A DNA stretch of 64,000 nucleotides from Thalassobaculum fulvum (GCF_014652915.1 NZ_BMZS01000015.1:62001-126000), one strand, 5' to 3'; shown: positions 35,480 through 46,766, counted from the stretch's first letter. The notes: generated by a model not told the origin, from the letters alone. Numbers and translations: made by a program.

Positions 35480-36895
35480 TTACGGAATCCGCTCGACCCG
35501 CAGCACGTTGGTCGAGCCCGGCGTGCCCATCGGGACGCCGGCGGTGATCACCACCTTGTCGCCGCTGCTGCCGTACTCCTCGCGCTTGGCGATCTCGGTG
35601 GCGCGCTGGACGACGGCGGAGAACCGCTGCTCCTCCGGCATGTGGACCGCGTGCACGCCCCAGGCCATGGCGAGGCGCCGGGCGGTCGCCAAGCTCGAGG
35701 TGATGCATAGGATCGGCACCTTCGGCCGCTCGCGCGAGGCCCGGATCGTGGTCGAGCCCGAGGTCGTGTAGGTGATGATGCAGCGCGCCCTGATCGACTC
35801 GGCGACCTCGCGCGCGGCCAGGGTGATGGCGTCCGACACGGTGCCCTCGGGCGCCGGGTGCTCGGCATGGGCATGGGCGAGGTAGTAGGAGTCGCTCTCC
35901 ACGTTGGTGATGATCTTGTTCATCATCGCCACCGCCTCGACCGGGTACTGGCCCGACGCGGTCTCGGCCGACAGCATCACGGCGTCGGCGGAATCGTAGA
36001 CCGCGGTCGCCACGTCCGACGCCTCGGCCCGGGTCGGGGCCGGGGCGGCGACCATGGAGTCCAGCATCTGGGTGGCGACGATCACCGGCTTGCCCATCGC
36101 CCGGCAGGTCCGGACGATCCGCTTCTGCAGCGGCGGCACCCGTTCCGGCGGCAGCTCGACCCCGAGGTCGCCGCGGGCGACCATCACGGCGTCGGCGATC
36201 TCGACGATCGGTTCGAGCTGGTCGATGGCGGCCGGCTTCTCCAGCTTCACCAGCACGGCCGCCCGGCCGGCGATCAGGCGGCGCGCCTCGGCGACGTCCT
36301 CGGGGCGCTGCACGAAGCTGAGCGCGATCCAGTCGGCCCCCATGTCGAGCGCGAACCGCAGGTCGGTACGGTCCTTGTCGGTCAGCGCCGACAGCGGCAG
36401 CACCGCATTCGGGACGTTGACGCCCTTGCGGTCGGACAGCGGCCCGCCGGTGATCACCTCGGTGTCGGCGAAGTCCTTGCCGCACTTGACGACCCGCAGC
36501 CGCACCTTGCCGTCGTCGAGCAGCAGGTCGGTGCCGGGTTCGAGCGCCGCGAAGATCTCCGGGTGCGGCAGGGTCGCCCGCTCGGCCGTGCCGGGGGCCT
36601 GCTTCAGCTCCAGCCGGAACCGCCCCCCGGCGGCCAGCTTGATCGGGCCGTCCGGAAAGGTTCCGACCCGCAGCTTCGGGCCCTGCAGGTCGGCCATGAC
36701 CGAGATCGGCCGACCGGCCTCCGCCTCCAGCCGGCGCACGATGTCGAAGCGCGCCTGGTGGTCGGCATGCGAGCCGTGGCTGAAGTTGAACCGGAATACG
36801 TCCACCCCGGCCTCGAACAGGGCGCGGATGCTCGCCTCGGTGGAACTGGCCGGGCCGAGGGTGGCAACGATCTTGGTGCAGCGGTATCGCCTCAT
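35480..36895 (-). CDS. pyk: Pyruvate kinase
   Basis: A 471-residue glycolytic enzyme converting phosphoenolpyruvate and ADP to pyruvate and ATP. The N-terminus RRYRCTKIVATLGPAS, the substrate region VFRFNFSHGSH, the catalytic Lys region VLVKLEKPAAI and the metal-binding MVARGDLGVELP are all intact; MLSAETASGQYPVEAV is also typical. The usual regulatory C-terminal domain is present. The frame extends upstream, but ATG 36895 starts exactly at the conserved N-terminus. A monocistronic arrangement is likely. Confidence 0.96.
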   Translation of the reverse strand: MRRYRCTKIVATLGPASSTEASIRALFEAGVDVFRFNFSHGSHADHQARFDIVRRLEAEAGRPISVMADLQGPKLRVGTFPDGPIKLAAGGRFRLELKQAPGTAERATLPHPEIFAALEPGTDLLLDDGKVRLRVVKCGKDFADTEVITGGPLSDRKGVNVPNAVLPLSALTDKDRTDLRFALDMGADWIALSFVQRPEDVAEARRLIAGRAAVLVKLEKPAAIDQLEPIVEIADAVMVARGDLGVELPPERVPPLQKRIVRTCRAMGKPVIVATQMLDSMVAAPAPTRAEASDVATAVYDSADAVMLSAETASGQYPVEAVAMMNKIITNVESDSYYLAHAHAEHPAPEGTVSDAITLAAREVAESIRARCIITYTTSGSTTIRASRERPKVPILCITSSLATARRLAMAWGVHAVHMPEEQRFSAVVQRATEIAKREEYGSSGDKVVITAGVPMGTPGSTNVLRVERIP

Positions 36896-37028
36896 AACGC
36901 TGATACTAAACGGTAAACGGCGGCGAGGTAAGCGACGATCTGATGACGACCTCGCGAACCGGCGGTCCGGCCTTGCGCTGCTCGACTCAGGGGATAGTCT
37001 GCTAGGCAACGAAAATCGGGAGGATATC

Positions 37029-38012
37029 GTGAGCAGTTCGTCTCCGGCGGGTGCCGGCATGAGCCGCACCATGGTCTGGCTGGCCTATCTGGCGGCGTTC
37101 GCGGGGGTCTGCGGCCATGCGTCCAGCGAGTTCGTCGTGAAGCTGACCGGGCTGGCCGGGGCGGAGGTGTCGGTCTGGCGCTTCACCCTCGGCGGGCTGG
37201 CCCTGCTGCTGGTGGCGCTGTCGCGCAGCGCCACGCGGGACCTGATCACGCCCCTGCGGCAGGACCCGGTGCCGGTGATCGGGCTGTCGATCTTCGGCAT
37301 GGCGTTCGCGCAGTTCCTGTTCCACTGGGCGCTCGACTACGCCTCGGTGGTGCAGGTCGCGACGCTGGTGACCACCATGCCGATCTTCGTGGTGTTCGTG
37401 GTCCGTCTGGTCGAGGGCACGCCGGTGACCGCGCCGAAGATCGTGTCCGGGATCGGGGCCTTCCTCGGCTGCCTGCTGCTGCTGACCGACGGTGTGATCC
37501 ACAAGGTCGACGGCGACGTGAACTCGCTGCCCGGGGTCCTCCTGGCGCTCGGCTGCGCCTTCATCGGCGCGTTCTACCTGGTGCTGGTGCGGCCCTACAT
37601 CAAAACCTACGGCGCGATCCGGATGACCACCTACACCTTCGCGCTCGGGGCGCCGTTCCTGTGGATCGTGTGCGGCCTGGCCTGGGGCATCTGGGTGAAC
37701 CCGCTGACCCTGTTCGACCGCCCGCCCGGCCAGGCCGGCGCCCTCATCACGCTCGGCGTCTGGAACACCTGCATCGGCTTCATCCTGTGGCTGTGGGGGC
37801 TCGGCCACGTGCCGGACCCGGCGCGCGGCAACTACCTGTTCTTCCTGAAGCCGGTGATCGCCGCGCTGCTGGCGTTCTTCATCCTCGGCAGCCACATCAC
37901 GGTGACGCAGATCCTGGCGATCGTGGCGGTCACCGGGTTCGTGCTCGGCGAGATCTTCTTCGACGAGATCCGGAGCGCACTCGGCCGCAGGCGCGCGGCG
38001 CAGGATTCATAG
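37029..38012 (+). CDS. EamA/DMT-superfamily transporter
   Basis: A 327-residue inner-membrane protein with about ten helices in two EamA repeats (first at about 15-145, second at about 165-310). The pattern WRFTLGGLALLLVAL and VVQVATLVTTMPIFVVFV is family-typical. The start is GTG 37029 with GGGAGG five bases ahead; an ATG at 37060 is an alternative. It is divergent to pyruvate kinase. The substrate is unknown. Confidence 0.87.
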   Translation: MSSSSPAGAGMSRTMVWLAYLAAFAGVCGHASSEFVVKLTGLAGAEVSVWRFTLGGLALLLVALSRSATRDLITPLRQDPVPVIGLSIFGMAFAQFLFHWALDYASVVQVATLVTTMPIFVVFVVRLVEGTPVTAPKIVSGIGAFLGCLLLLTDGVIHKVDGDVNSLPGVLLALGCAFIGAFYLVLVRPYIKTYGAIRMTTYTFALGAPFLWIVCGLAWGIWVNPLTLFDRPPGQAGALITLGVWNTCIGFILWLWGLGHVPDPARGNYLFFLKPVIAALLAFFILGSHITVTQILAIVAVTGFVLGEIFFDEIRSALGRRRAAQDS

Positions 38013-38184
38013 CCCCGCTGCATTCGTAGCCCCCGCTGACGGCCCGCAGAAGCGGTGCCGGAGGACCGGCGGGCCGCGTTGCGGGTGACGACCAGACGGG
38101 GTTGCGTCGGCGAGCGCTGCACTTGACCTGCGGTTGTCGACTGCCGCAACGTCGGCTTTGTGACGGGGCCGTGCGGGATCGCAG

Positions 38185-38586
38185 ATGGAGTACAGTTTCG
38201 CCGTCCGTCGGCAGCCGGCCCACGTCGAGGTCGCGTTCACCGGGCTGCTGGTGTCGGACGCCATCGTGGCGATCCTGGATCGCATAGCGTGGCCCCGCCT
38301 CCGGTCGACCATGCGCGGCCTGCTGTGGGACCTGCGCGCCGCCGACCTCAGCGCCTACAGCATCGACGACATGGCGCGGCTGCGGGCCTACGACGACGAA
38401 GAGGCCGAGCGGGTGCCGACCGGCCCGCCGGACGGCCGGAGGTTCCGGATCGCCGCCGTCTTCGCCGGCGGGTCCGACCAGTTGATTTTGCGGCTCTGGG
38501 AGTCGTCCGGCGGGGTGGCCGGGGACCTGGAACGCCGGAGCTTCGACGACATCGACGACGCCAGGCGCTGGGTGGCCGAGCCTTAG
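38185..38586 (+). CDS. Small protein of unknown function, possibly STAS/SpoIIAA-like
   Basis: A 133-residue protein with alternating strands and helices: strand VEVAFTGLLVSD, then a helix, strand GLLWDLRAADLS and a later FRIAAVFAGG. The order recalls SpoIIAA-like/STAS folds, but there is no firm match. No clear ribosome site. Its stop overlaps the tail of the convergent DMT gene by four bases. It is independent of neighbours as far as can be seen. Confidence 0.6.
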   Translation: MEYSFAVRRQPAHVEVAFTGLLVSDAIVAILDRIAWPRLRSTMRGLLWDLRAADLSAYSIDDMARLRAYDDEEAERVPTGPPDGRRFRIAAVFAGGSDQLILRLWESSGGVAGDLERRSFDDIDDARRWVAEP

Positions 38587-39497
38587 GCGCGCCGCCGTTC
38601 GGCCAACCAGATGCCGCCCAACACGAACACCAGCGCCAGGGCGTGGAACAGCTCGAAGCGCTCGCCCAGTACCACCACGCCGAGCCCGGCGGCGAAGATC
38701 GGCACCAGGTTGACGAACAGCCCGGCGCGTCCCGGCCCGACCAGGTCGACCGCCCGCAGGAAGCAGATCTGCGCCACGAAGGACGGGAAGATCACCACGT
38801 AGGCGAGCACGCCCCAGCCGACGGCGCTCGGCCACACCAGCGTGCCGGACGCCGCCTCGATCAGCGGCAGCGGCAGCGAGGTGATCAGGGCGGCGACCGC
38901 CAGCACCGAGAACATCGCCAGCCCCGAGACCGCCGGCCGGCGCCGCAGGGCAACGGTGTAGCCGGCGTACAGCGCGCAGGCGAGAATCATCAGCAGGTCG
39001 CCGTCGGCGAACGCCAGCGCAGTGAGCTTGCTGAGGTCGCCGCGCGACGCCACAAGGGCCACCCCGACCATGGTGGTGGCGACGCCGGCTACCTGCACCG
39101 CCCGTACCGGCGTGCGGTAGACGATGTAGGCGCCGATCATCACGAACACCGGAATCGCGCCCTGGATGATGCCGATGTTGATCGCGACGGTGGACTGGGC
39201 GGCCAGGTAGAACAGCGCGTTGAAGCCGGTGAAGCCGAGCGCCCCGAGGGCGGCGAGGAACCACACGCGCGGTCGCATGGCCGGCCAGTCCTCGACGACC
39301 TTCCGGCGCGCGAACAGCAGGATCAGGACGGCCACGCCGACCCAGCGCATGGTCGTGAGCAGCATCGGCGAGATCTCGCCGACCGCCAGCCGCCCGGCCA
39401 CGGCGTTGCCGCCCCAGCTGAGGGTGGTGAGGATCAGCAGGACATAGGCGTTGCCGAGCAGGCCGCCGGCAGCGGCTCGCGAAGTCCAGGTGCTCAC
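38583..39497 (-). CDS. EamA/DMT-superfamily transporter
   Basis: A 304-residue inner-membrane protein with ten predicted helices in two EamA repeats. It starts YVLLILTTLSWGGNAVAGR, the family signature (WGxN) of the first helix, and contains FNALFYLAAQSTVAINIGII at helices 3-4. GTG 39497 has GGGGAGG four bases ahead and is taken as the start; the frame stays open further upstream. This is the third DMT transporter in the window and is not closely similar to the other two. Confidence 0.88.
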   Translation of the reverse strand: MSTWTSRAAAGGLLGNAYVLLILTTLSWGGNAVAGRLAVGEISPMLLTTMRWVGVAVLILLFARRKVVEDWPAMRPRVWFLAALGALGFTGFNALFYLAAQSTVAINIGIIQGAIPVFVMIGAYIVYRTPVRAVQVAGVATTMVGVALVASRGDLSKLTALAFADGDLLMILACALYAGYTVALRRRPAVSGLAMFSVLAVAALITSLPLPLIEAASGTLVWPSAVGWGVLAYVVIFPSFVAQICFLRAVDLVGPGRAGLFVNLVPIFAAGLGVVVLGERFELFHALALVFVLGGIWLAERRRA

Positions 39498-39612
39498 GAT
39501 ACCTCCCCGGCCGGCCGCGTCGGCCGGCAAGCGGTGGGTTGCGCCGATTGACCGGCTCTCTGTAGCCGATCGCCGACCGCCGCGGTACCCATCGGCACGA
39601 CCGGAACCCGGT

Positions 39613-40203
39613 TCAGCCGCGACCGGAACCGCCGCCCGGCCGGTCGGCGACCCGCCGCCAGATGTCGGCGTAGTCGGTCGGCAGGCCGTCGGCGTCGACC
39701 GCGATCTCGGCCGCGAAGCCGCTGGTCCGGCTGCGGTAGCGATAGAGCCGCGCGCCCAGCCGTTCGTAGGACTGCTCGGCCGGAACCACCTCCAGGGCCG
39801 GGAACCGGACCCAGGCGGCGCGCACCGACCCGGTCTCGCCGACCGCCAGGGCCAGCCGGTTGACCGGCAGCGCGTTGGTGATCGGCGAGACCCCGAGGTC
39901 GACGTCGATGCAGCCGTCGAGCGACGGCGCCGGCCGGCCGTCGAGCGTCCACGCCCCGGCTCCGTCATGCCCGAGTCGGAGAGACCGCAGCACGCCCTCG
40001 AACGACTGGTCGACCGCCACCTGGACGGTTCGCCATCGGTGGTCGCAGGTCACCGCGTAGTCGACGCGCAACGGGCGCCCGCGCTCGGCCGCCAGCACGG
40101 TGCCGGACAAGGTCGCGCCGTCCGGCTGACGCTCCAGGCGGGCCTGCTCGAGGCTCGGCCCGTCGGCCATGCGGAACCACATCACCTCGCGGGTGTCCGG
40201 CAT
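39613..40203 (-). CDS. Putative glycolipid-binding family protein (DUF1089-like)
   Basis: A 196-residue cytoplasmic protein rich in beta strands. The segments RPLRVDYAVTCDHRWRT, LDGCIDVDLGVSPITNALPVNRL and WVRFPALEVVPAEQSYERLG are those of the putative glycolipid-binding family (PF06475 type). AGGAGG precedes ATG 40203. It lies 12 bases downstream of the ABC ATPase gene on the same strand, so the two are probably co-transcribed, although no functional link is known. Confidence 0.78.
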   Translation of the reverse strand: MPDTREVMWFRMADGPSLEQARLERQPDGATLSGTVLAAERGRPLRVDYAVTCDHRWRTVQVAVDQSFEGVLRSLRLGHDGAGAWTLDGRPAPSLDGCIDVDLGVSPITNALPVNRLALAVGETGSVRAAWVRFPALEVVPAEQSYERLGARLYRYRSRTSGFAAEIAVDADGLPTDYADIWRRVADRPGGGSGRG

Positions 40204-40215
40204 CGCTGCCTCCTC

Positions 40216-40962
40216 TCAGGCGCGCTCCATCGCCGCCCCGAGCGCGTCCTCGACGCGGGCCCGCATGGCGACGAATTCCGGGGCGGTCCTGACCCGCGGC
40301 CCCGGCACGTCGACCGTCAGGTCGGCGACGATCCGGCCGGGCCGCGGCGACAGCACGATCACCCGGTCGGCGAGGTAGACCGCCTCCTCGACGTCGTGGG
40401 TCACCAGCAGGACGGTCGCCGGCGTGGCCGAGAGCACCCGCACCAGCAGGTCCTGCATCTCGTTGCGGGTGATGCGGTCGAGCGCGCCGAACGGCTCGTC
40501 CAGCAGCAGGGTGCCCGGGGCCGGCGCCAGGGCGCGGGCGAGGGCGGCGCGCTGCGCCATGCCGCCGGACAGCTGCTTCGGCAGGGCGCGCTCGAACCCG
40601 CCGAGGCCGACCGCCGCGATCCAGCCGGCGACCCGGCGGTCGGCTTCGGCGCGCGGCACGCCGGCCTCGTCAAGGCCGAAGCGGATGTTGGCTGCGACGT
40701 CGAGCCACGGGAACAGCGCCGGCTGCTGGAACACCACGCCGCGCTCGGGACCCGGCCCGCCGATCGCCCGGCCGTCGGCGCTCACGCGGCCGGCGGTCGG
40801 CCGGTCGAGCCCGGCGACCAGCCGCAGCAGGGTCGACTTCCCGCAGCCCGACGGTCCGACGATCGCGGCGAACCGCCCGTCCTCGACCGTCAGGTCGACC
40901 GGTGCCAGCGCCTCGGTGCCGGCGAACCGGCGGGTGACTCCGCTGAGTGCGATGGTGGCCAT
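40216..40962 (-). CDS. Nitrate/sulfonate/taurine-type ABC transporter ATP-binding protein
   Basis: A 248-residue ABC ATPase of the TauB/SsuB subgroup: Walker A GPSGCGKST, Q-loop VFQQPALFPWLDV, signature LSGGMAQRAALARAL, Walker B LLLDEPFGALD, switch His in VTHDVEEAV. No cognate permease or binding-protein gene is in the window; the co-directional neighbour is the DUF1089-like gene. Its start is 87 bases from a perfect HutC-type palindrome shared with the divergent hutC, so it may serve uptake of histidine, urocanate or a related ring compound. The frame runs further upstream, but ATG 40962 begins the domain. Confidence 0.87.
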   Translation of the reverse strand: MATIALSGVTRRFAGTEALAPVDLTVEDGRFAAIVGPSGCGKSTLLRLVAGLDRPTAGRVSADGRAIGGPGPERGVVFQQPALFPWLDVAANIRFGLDEAGVPRAEADRRVAGWIAAVGLGGFERALPKQLSGGMAQRAALARALAPAPGTLLLDEPFGALDRITRNEMQDLLVRVLSATPATVLLVTHDVEEAVYLADRVIVLSPRPGRIVADLTVDVPGPRVRTAPEFVAMRARVEDALGAAMERA

Positions 40963-41049
40963 GGATATCCCCGGATGGTCCGGACCGCTTATGCCATCGC
41001 GGAGGGCCGGGGAAAAGCCGGCCGGCTCGTAGATTCCGGTTGCGCATAG

Positions 41050-41063
41050 CTTGTATATACAAG
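41050..41063. promoter_or_regulatory. HutC operator palindrome
   Basis: CTTGTATATACAAG is a perfect 14-base palindrome in the divergent region between the ABC ATPase gene and hutC. It matches the TGTATATACA core reported for HutC repressor sites in hut regions. It is well placed to control both directions and to respond to urocanate. Confidence 0.82.
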
Positions 41064-41103
41064 CATAGTGTCCCTGGTTTTCACCAGTTCGGGGATCGCT
41101 GCC

Positions 41104-41838
41104 GTGAACGACGACGCCGTCCCGCGCTATCAGCAGGTCAAGGACTGGCTGGTCGACCGCATCGGCTCCGGCGAGCTGCGGCCGGACGACCGTACGCCGT
41201 CGGAGAACGAGCTGGTCGCCGCCCTCGGGGTCAGCCGGATGACCGCCAACCGGGCGCTGCGCGAGCTGGCCGCCGAGGGCGTGCTGCGGCGCGTCCAGGG
41301 CCTCGGCACCTTCGTCGCCGATAGCCGCCCGCAGTCCGAGCTGGTCGAACTGCGCAACATCGCCGACGAGATCCGCGCGCGCGGCCACCGGCACCGGGCC
41401 GAGGTGCAGGAGCTCGGCGAGATGCCGGCCAGCGCGACCGTCGGGGCGGCGCTCGGCGTGCCGGCCGGCGAGCCTGTGTTCCACTCGGCCATCGTGCACT
41501 TCGAGGGCGGGCACGCGGTGCAGTTCGAGGACCGCTACGTCAACCCGGCGGCGGCCCCCGACTACCTCGCCCAGGACTTCGCCCGGGTCACCCCCAACGA
41601 GTACCTCACGCAAGTGGCGCCGGCGCCGCATGTCGAGCACGTGGTCGAGGCGGCGATGCCGCCGGAGCGGATCCGCACCGCACTCGCCATGCGGGCCGGC
41701 ACGCCCTGCCTGCTGCTGCACCGCCGGACCGCCCTCGCCAACCGGGTCGTGTCGCGGGCCTGGCTCTGGCACCCGGCCGACCGCTACCGCCTCGGCGCCG
41801 CGTTCGACGTGGCACCGCCCAGGGAGAGCGCCCCATGA
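41104..41838 (+). CDS. hutC: Histidine utilisation repressor (GntR family, HutC)
   Basis: A 244-residue GntR/HutC-type regulator. The winged helix spans about residues 5-70 ([37 protein letters not shown]) and is followed by a UTRA effector domain, which in HutC binds urocanate. GTG 41104 is taken as the start; GTG 41068 upstream would add 12 residues that are unlike the family. It sits beside hutU and hutH and downstream of the operator palindrome, so autoregulation is expected. Confidence 0.9.
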   Translation: MNDDAVPRYQQVKDWLVDRIGSGELRPDDRTPSENELVAALGVSRMTANRALRELAAEGVLRRVQGLGTFVADSRPQSELVELRNIADEIRARGHRHRAEVQELGEMPASATVGAALGVPAGEPVFHSAIVHFEGGHAVQFEDRYVNPAAAPDYLAQDFARVTPNEYLTQVAPAPHVEHVVEAAMPPERIRTALAMRAGTPCLLLHRRTALANRVVSRAWLWHPADRYRLGAAFDVAPPRESAP

Positions 41839-41925
41839 ACCGGGCCGGGAGACCTGTGTCCGGCGGGCAAAGGGGGCGCCCGTCGCGTCGCGGCTTCCGG
41901 ATCGACCGTGCGGCGGCGCGGTCGT

Positions 41926-42015
41926 CCGGAATGACGACGTGGGGTGGGGGCCTTCTTTTTTCCGTCGTCATTCCGGCCGGAGCGACGCAGTCGCAGAGAG
42001 TCGGAACCCATCCAC
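41926..42015. repeat. Dispersed palindromic intergenic element, copy D, between hutC and hutU
   Basis: CCGGAATGACGAC (41926-41938) and GTCGTCATTCCGG (41964-41976) form a 13-base stem around a loop holding CTTCTTTTTT. It is followed by GGAGCGACGCAGTCGC and CGGAACCCATCCACC, the same layout as the right half of copy B. Lying in the about 210-base gap between hutC and hutU, it could reduce read-through from hutC. Confidence 0.65.
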
Positions 42016-42049
42016 CGCTCCGCACCGGGCGAATGAAGGAGAGCCAGCC

Positions 42050-43746
<1,697 letters not shown>

Positions 43747-43747
<1 letters not shown>

Positions 43748-45276
43748 TGGCGACCCGGCTGCGCATCATCCCCGGCGAACTCGTCCTCGGCGATTTGCGC
43801 CGGCTGTACCGCGAGCGCCCGCACCTGGAGCTCGACCCCTCGGCGCGCGAGGCGATCGCCGATTCCGCCGCCACCGTCGCCCGGGTCATCGCCTCGGGCA
43901 AGGTGGTGTACGGGGTCAACACCGGCTTCGGGAAGCTGGCGACGAGAACCATCCCGGCCGACCACCTGGCGGACCTGCAGCGCGCCCTGGTGCGCTCGCA
44001 CTGCGCCGGGGTCGGCGACCCGCTGGCCGACCAGGTCGTGTTCCTGGTGATGGCGCTCAAGGCCAACGGCCTGGCGCGCGGCCATTCCGGCATCCGCGGC
44101 GAGGTGATCGACGCGCTGCTGACCCTGGCCAACGCCGGGGTGCTGCCGGTGATCCCGTCCCAGGGGTCGGTCGGCGCCTCCGGCGACCTCGCACCCCTGG
44201 CCCACATGTCGGCGGTGCTGATCGGCGAAGGCGAGGCGGTGCACGACGGCAAGCGGCTGCACGGGGCGCAGGCCCTGGAGGCGGCCGGGCTGACGCCGTG
44301 CGAGCTGGCGCCCAAGGAGGGGCTGGCGCTGCTGAACGGCACCCAGGTCTCGACCGCGCTGGCGCTCGCCGGGCTGTTCGAGATCGAGCGGGTGTTCAAC
44401 GCCGCGATGGTCGCCGGCGCCATGACGGTCGACGCCGCGATGGGCTCCGACACCCCGTTCGACGCCCGCATCCACGCCCTGCGGGCGCATCCCGGCCAGG
44501 CCGAGACCGCCGCGGTCTACCGCCGCCTGCTGCACGGCTCGGCGATCCGGGTGTCGCACCTGGAGTGCGACCGGGTGCAGGACCCGTACTCGCTGCGCTG
44601 CCAGCCGCAGGTCATGGGGGCGGTGCTCGACCATCTGCGGTTCGCCGCCGGGCGGCTGGCGGCCGAGGCCAACGCGGTGTCGGACAACCCGCTGGTGTTC
44701 AGCGACACCGGCGAGGTGATGTCCGGCGGCAACTTCCACGCCGAGCCGGTGGCGTTCGCGGCCGACCAGATCGCCATCGCCGCCTCCGAGATCGGCGCCC
44801 TGTCGGAGCGCCGCACGGCGATGCTGATGGACGCCAACATCTCGACCCTGCCGCCGTTCCTGGTGGCCGAGCCCGGCATCAACTCGGGCTTCATGATCGC
44901 CCAGGTCACGGCGGCCGCCCTGCAGTCCGAGACCAAGCTGCTGGCGTCCCCGGCCAGCATCGACAGCCTGCCGACCTCGGCCAACCAGGAGGACCACGTC
45001 TCGATGGCGACCCACGGTGCGAGGCGGCTGCTGGCGATGGCCGCCAACCTGCGCCGGATCGTGGCGGTCGAGCTGCTGTGCGCGGCCCAGGGCATCGACC
45101 TGCGCCGCCCGCTGGCGACCTCGCCGGCGCTGGCCGAGGCGGTGGCCGAAATCCGGTCGGTCGCCGACTTCTTCGAGAACGACCGGCCGGTGGCCCCGGA
45201 CATCGAGGCGGTGGCCGCCCGCATCGGAGCCGGGGCGTTCGACCGGATCGCCGGGATGACGGTCGACGGCGGGTAG
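43747..45276 (+). CDS. hutH: Histidine ammonia-lyase
   Basis: A 509-residue enzyme that removes ammonia from histidine to give urocanate. The Ala144-Ser145-Gly146 triad in [15 protein letters not shown] forms the MIO electrophile. [11 protein letters not shown] near residue 55, and the downstream [11 protein letters not shown] and [10 protein letters not shown] segments are family hallmarks. Translation is coupled to hutU. hutI and the deiminase/hydrolase genes needed to finish the pathway are not in the window; the next gene is convergent. Confidence 0.97.
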
Positions 45277-45279
45277 CCG

Positions 45280-46038
45280 TCAGCCGATCCCGGCCTCGGC
45301 CAGGGCCGCGCCGGCCCGGCGGTCGTAGTCGTCGGCCAGGGCGGTGAGGGCCGCCGCCCCGTCGCCGGCGTAAGACGGACCGTGCATCAGCGCCAGCCGG
45401 CGCGGCGCTAGCCCGGCCAGCCGGCGGATCGTCGTGCCCATGCCGGGGTTCAGGCTGGAGTACCCGAACATGTCCTCGGCGGCGATCGCCGGCCCGACGA
45501 TGTCGCCCTCGGTCAGGGCCGGGCCGTCGCCGAGCTGGGTGAACAGGTCGCCGCACAGCAGGGTGCCGCTGGCCTCCTCGTACAGCACCCCGGCGTCCCA
45601 GCCGTGCGGGATGTGCGGGGTGTCGAGGTAGCGCACCCGCCGGCCGCCGCCGAGGTCGATGGTCTCGCCGTCGGCCAGGATCCGCGGTGCACGATCGGCC
45701 ATGTCGTTCAGCGACACCAGACAGCCGGTCTGGCCGTGGGCGATCTCGGCCTGCGGCGCGACCGCCAGCCACTCGTTCATCGAGCCGCACTCGTCGGCCT
45801 CGTAGTGACCGAAGGTGATCCAGCGCAGCCGCTCCGGCGGCAGCAGGCGGGCGACCGCGTCGCGGACCAGCGGGAACATCCGGCGCGGGCCGGTGTGAAA
45901 CAGCAACGGCTCGTCGCCCAGGACGAGGAACTGGTTGAAGGTGAAGCCGGCGGGCGGCGCGATGTCCGGCACGCAGGTGGACAGCCGATAGATGCCGTCG
46001 GCGATCTCGTCGATCCTGGTTTCCACGAATTCCTCCAT
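45280..46038 (-). CDS. Metallo-beta-lactamase-fold protein of the oxygen-binding di-iron (ODP/flavodiiron) type
   Basis: A 252-residue MBL-fold protein. The metal motif reads FGHYEADECGSMNEW, an H-x-E-x-D form seen in flavodiiron and ODP proteins in place of HxHxDH, with further ligands in LDTPHIPHGWDAG, LCGDLF and MHGPSY. There is no flavodoxin domain. Such proteins bind oxygen or nitric oxide at a di-iron site. ATG 46038 follows GGAGG. It is divergent to a TetR gene with repeated operator-like sequences between them. Confidence 0.8.
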   Translation of the reverse strand: MEEFVETRIDEIADGIYRLSTCVPDIAPPAGFTFNQFLVLGDEPLLFHTGPRRMFPLVRDAVARLLPPERLRWITFGHYEADECGSMNEWLAVAPQAEIAHGQTGCLVSLNDMADRAPRILADGETIDLGGGRRVRYLDTPHIPHGWDAGVLYEEASGTLLCGDLFTQLGDGPALTEGDIVGPAIAAEDMFGYSSLNPGMGTTIRRLAGLAPRRLALMHGPSYAGDGAAALTALADDYDRRAGAALAEAGIG

Positions 46039-46106
46039 TGGCCGGCGGGTCGGGGCCGGCGACACCGTGACGCGACCGGGCGGTCGACACGCGGTCAAGT
46101 TTCATA

Positions 46107-46173
46107 ATACACTGGTGTATCGTGAAATTCCGGACCCGAGTCAACATTCAATGCACGCCAATGTATCGTGAAA
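46107..46173. promoter_or_regulatory. Candidate TetR operators between the ODP-like and TetR genes
   Basis: ATACACTGGTGTAT (46107-46120) is a near-perfect palindrome. The 12-base string TGTATCGTGAAA occurs twice (46117-46128 and 46162-46173), 45 bases apart, in the about 140-base divergent region. The second copy ends just before the TetR start codon. They are plausible binding sites for the adjacent regulator. Confidence 0.55.
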
Positions 46174-46177
46174 ATCG

Positions 46178-46756
46178 ATGGCGCGAAGCTACACCCTGAA
46201 GCGGCGGGCCGAGCAGCAGGCCCAGACCCGGCAGCGGATCGTCGAAGCGGCCGTCGACCTGCACGGCAGCGTCGGCCCGGCGCAGACCACCGTCAGCATG
46301 GTGGCCGAACGCGCCGGCGTTCAGCGCCACACCGTCTATGCGCATTTCCCGGACGAGCGGAGCCTGCTGCTGGCGTGTTCCGGCCTGACGGTCGAGCGCG
46401 ACCCGCTGCCGGATGCCGAGCCGTGGCGTGGCCTAGATGACGCGTCGGTCCGGCTGACGGTCGGGCTCGAAGCGCTCTACGGCTGGTACGAGCGGAACGC
46501 CGATCTGGCGGCCTGCGTGCTGCGCGACGCCGAACACCACGAGCCGACCCGGGAAGTCACCGAACTGCGGCTCGGCCCGCCGATGGCGGCCTGCCGCGCG
46601 GTGCTGGGCGCCGGGCTCGACGACCGGCAGCGGGCGCTTCTGGAGCTGGCGCTGAGCTTCCACACCTGGCGGACGCTGGTGGGCGAGGGCGGGTTGGACC
46701 GCGACGCGGCGGTCGCCGCCATGGTCCGGGCCATCGTCGCGACCGGCCAGGGCTGA
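46178..46756 (+). CDS. TetR-family transcriptional regulator
   Basis: A 192-residue regulator. The N-terminal helix-turn-helix reads RIVEAAVDLHGSVGPAQTTVSMVAERAGVQRHTVYAHFPDERSLL in form, with the classic TVYAHFP recognition-helix end. The C-terminal ligand domain is not conserved. It probably represses the divergent ODP-like gene and itself through the repeats between them. The effector is unknown. Confidence 0.9.
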   Translation: MARSYTLKRRAEQQAQTRQRIVEAAVDLHGSVGPAQTTVSMVAERAGVQRHTVYAHFPDERSLLLACSGLTVERDPLPDAEPWRGLDDASVRLTVGLEALYGWYERNADLAACVLRDAEHHEPTREVTELRLGPPMAACRAVLGAGLDDRQRALLELALSFHTWRTLVGEGGLDRDAAVAAMVRAIVATGQG

Positions 46757-46766
46757 GCGCCCCGGA

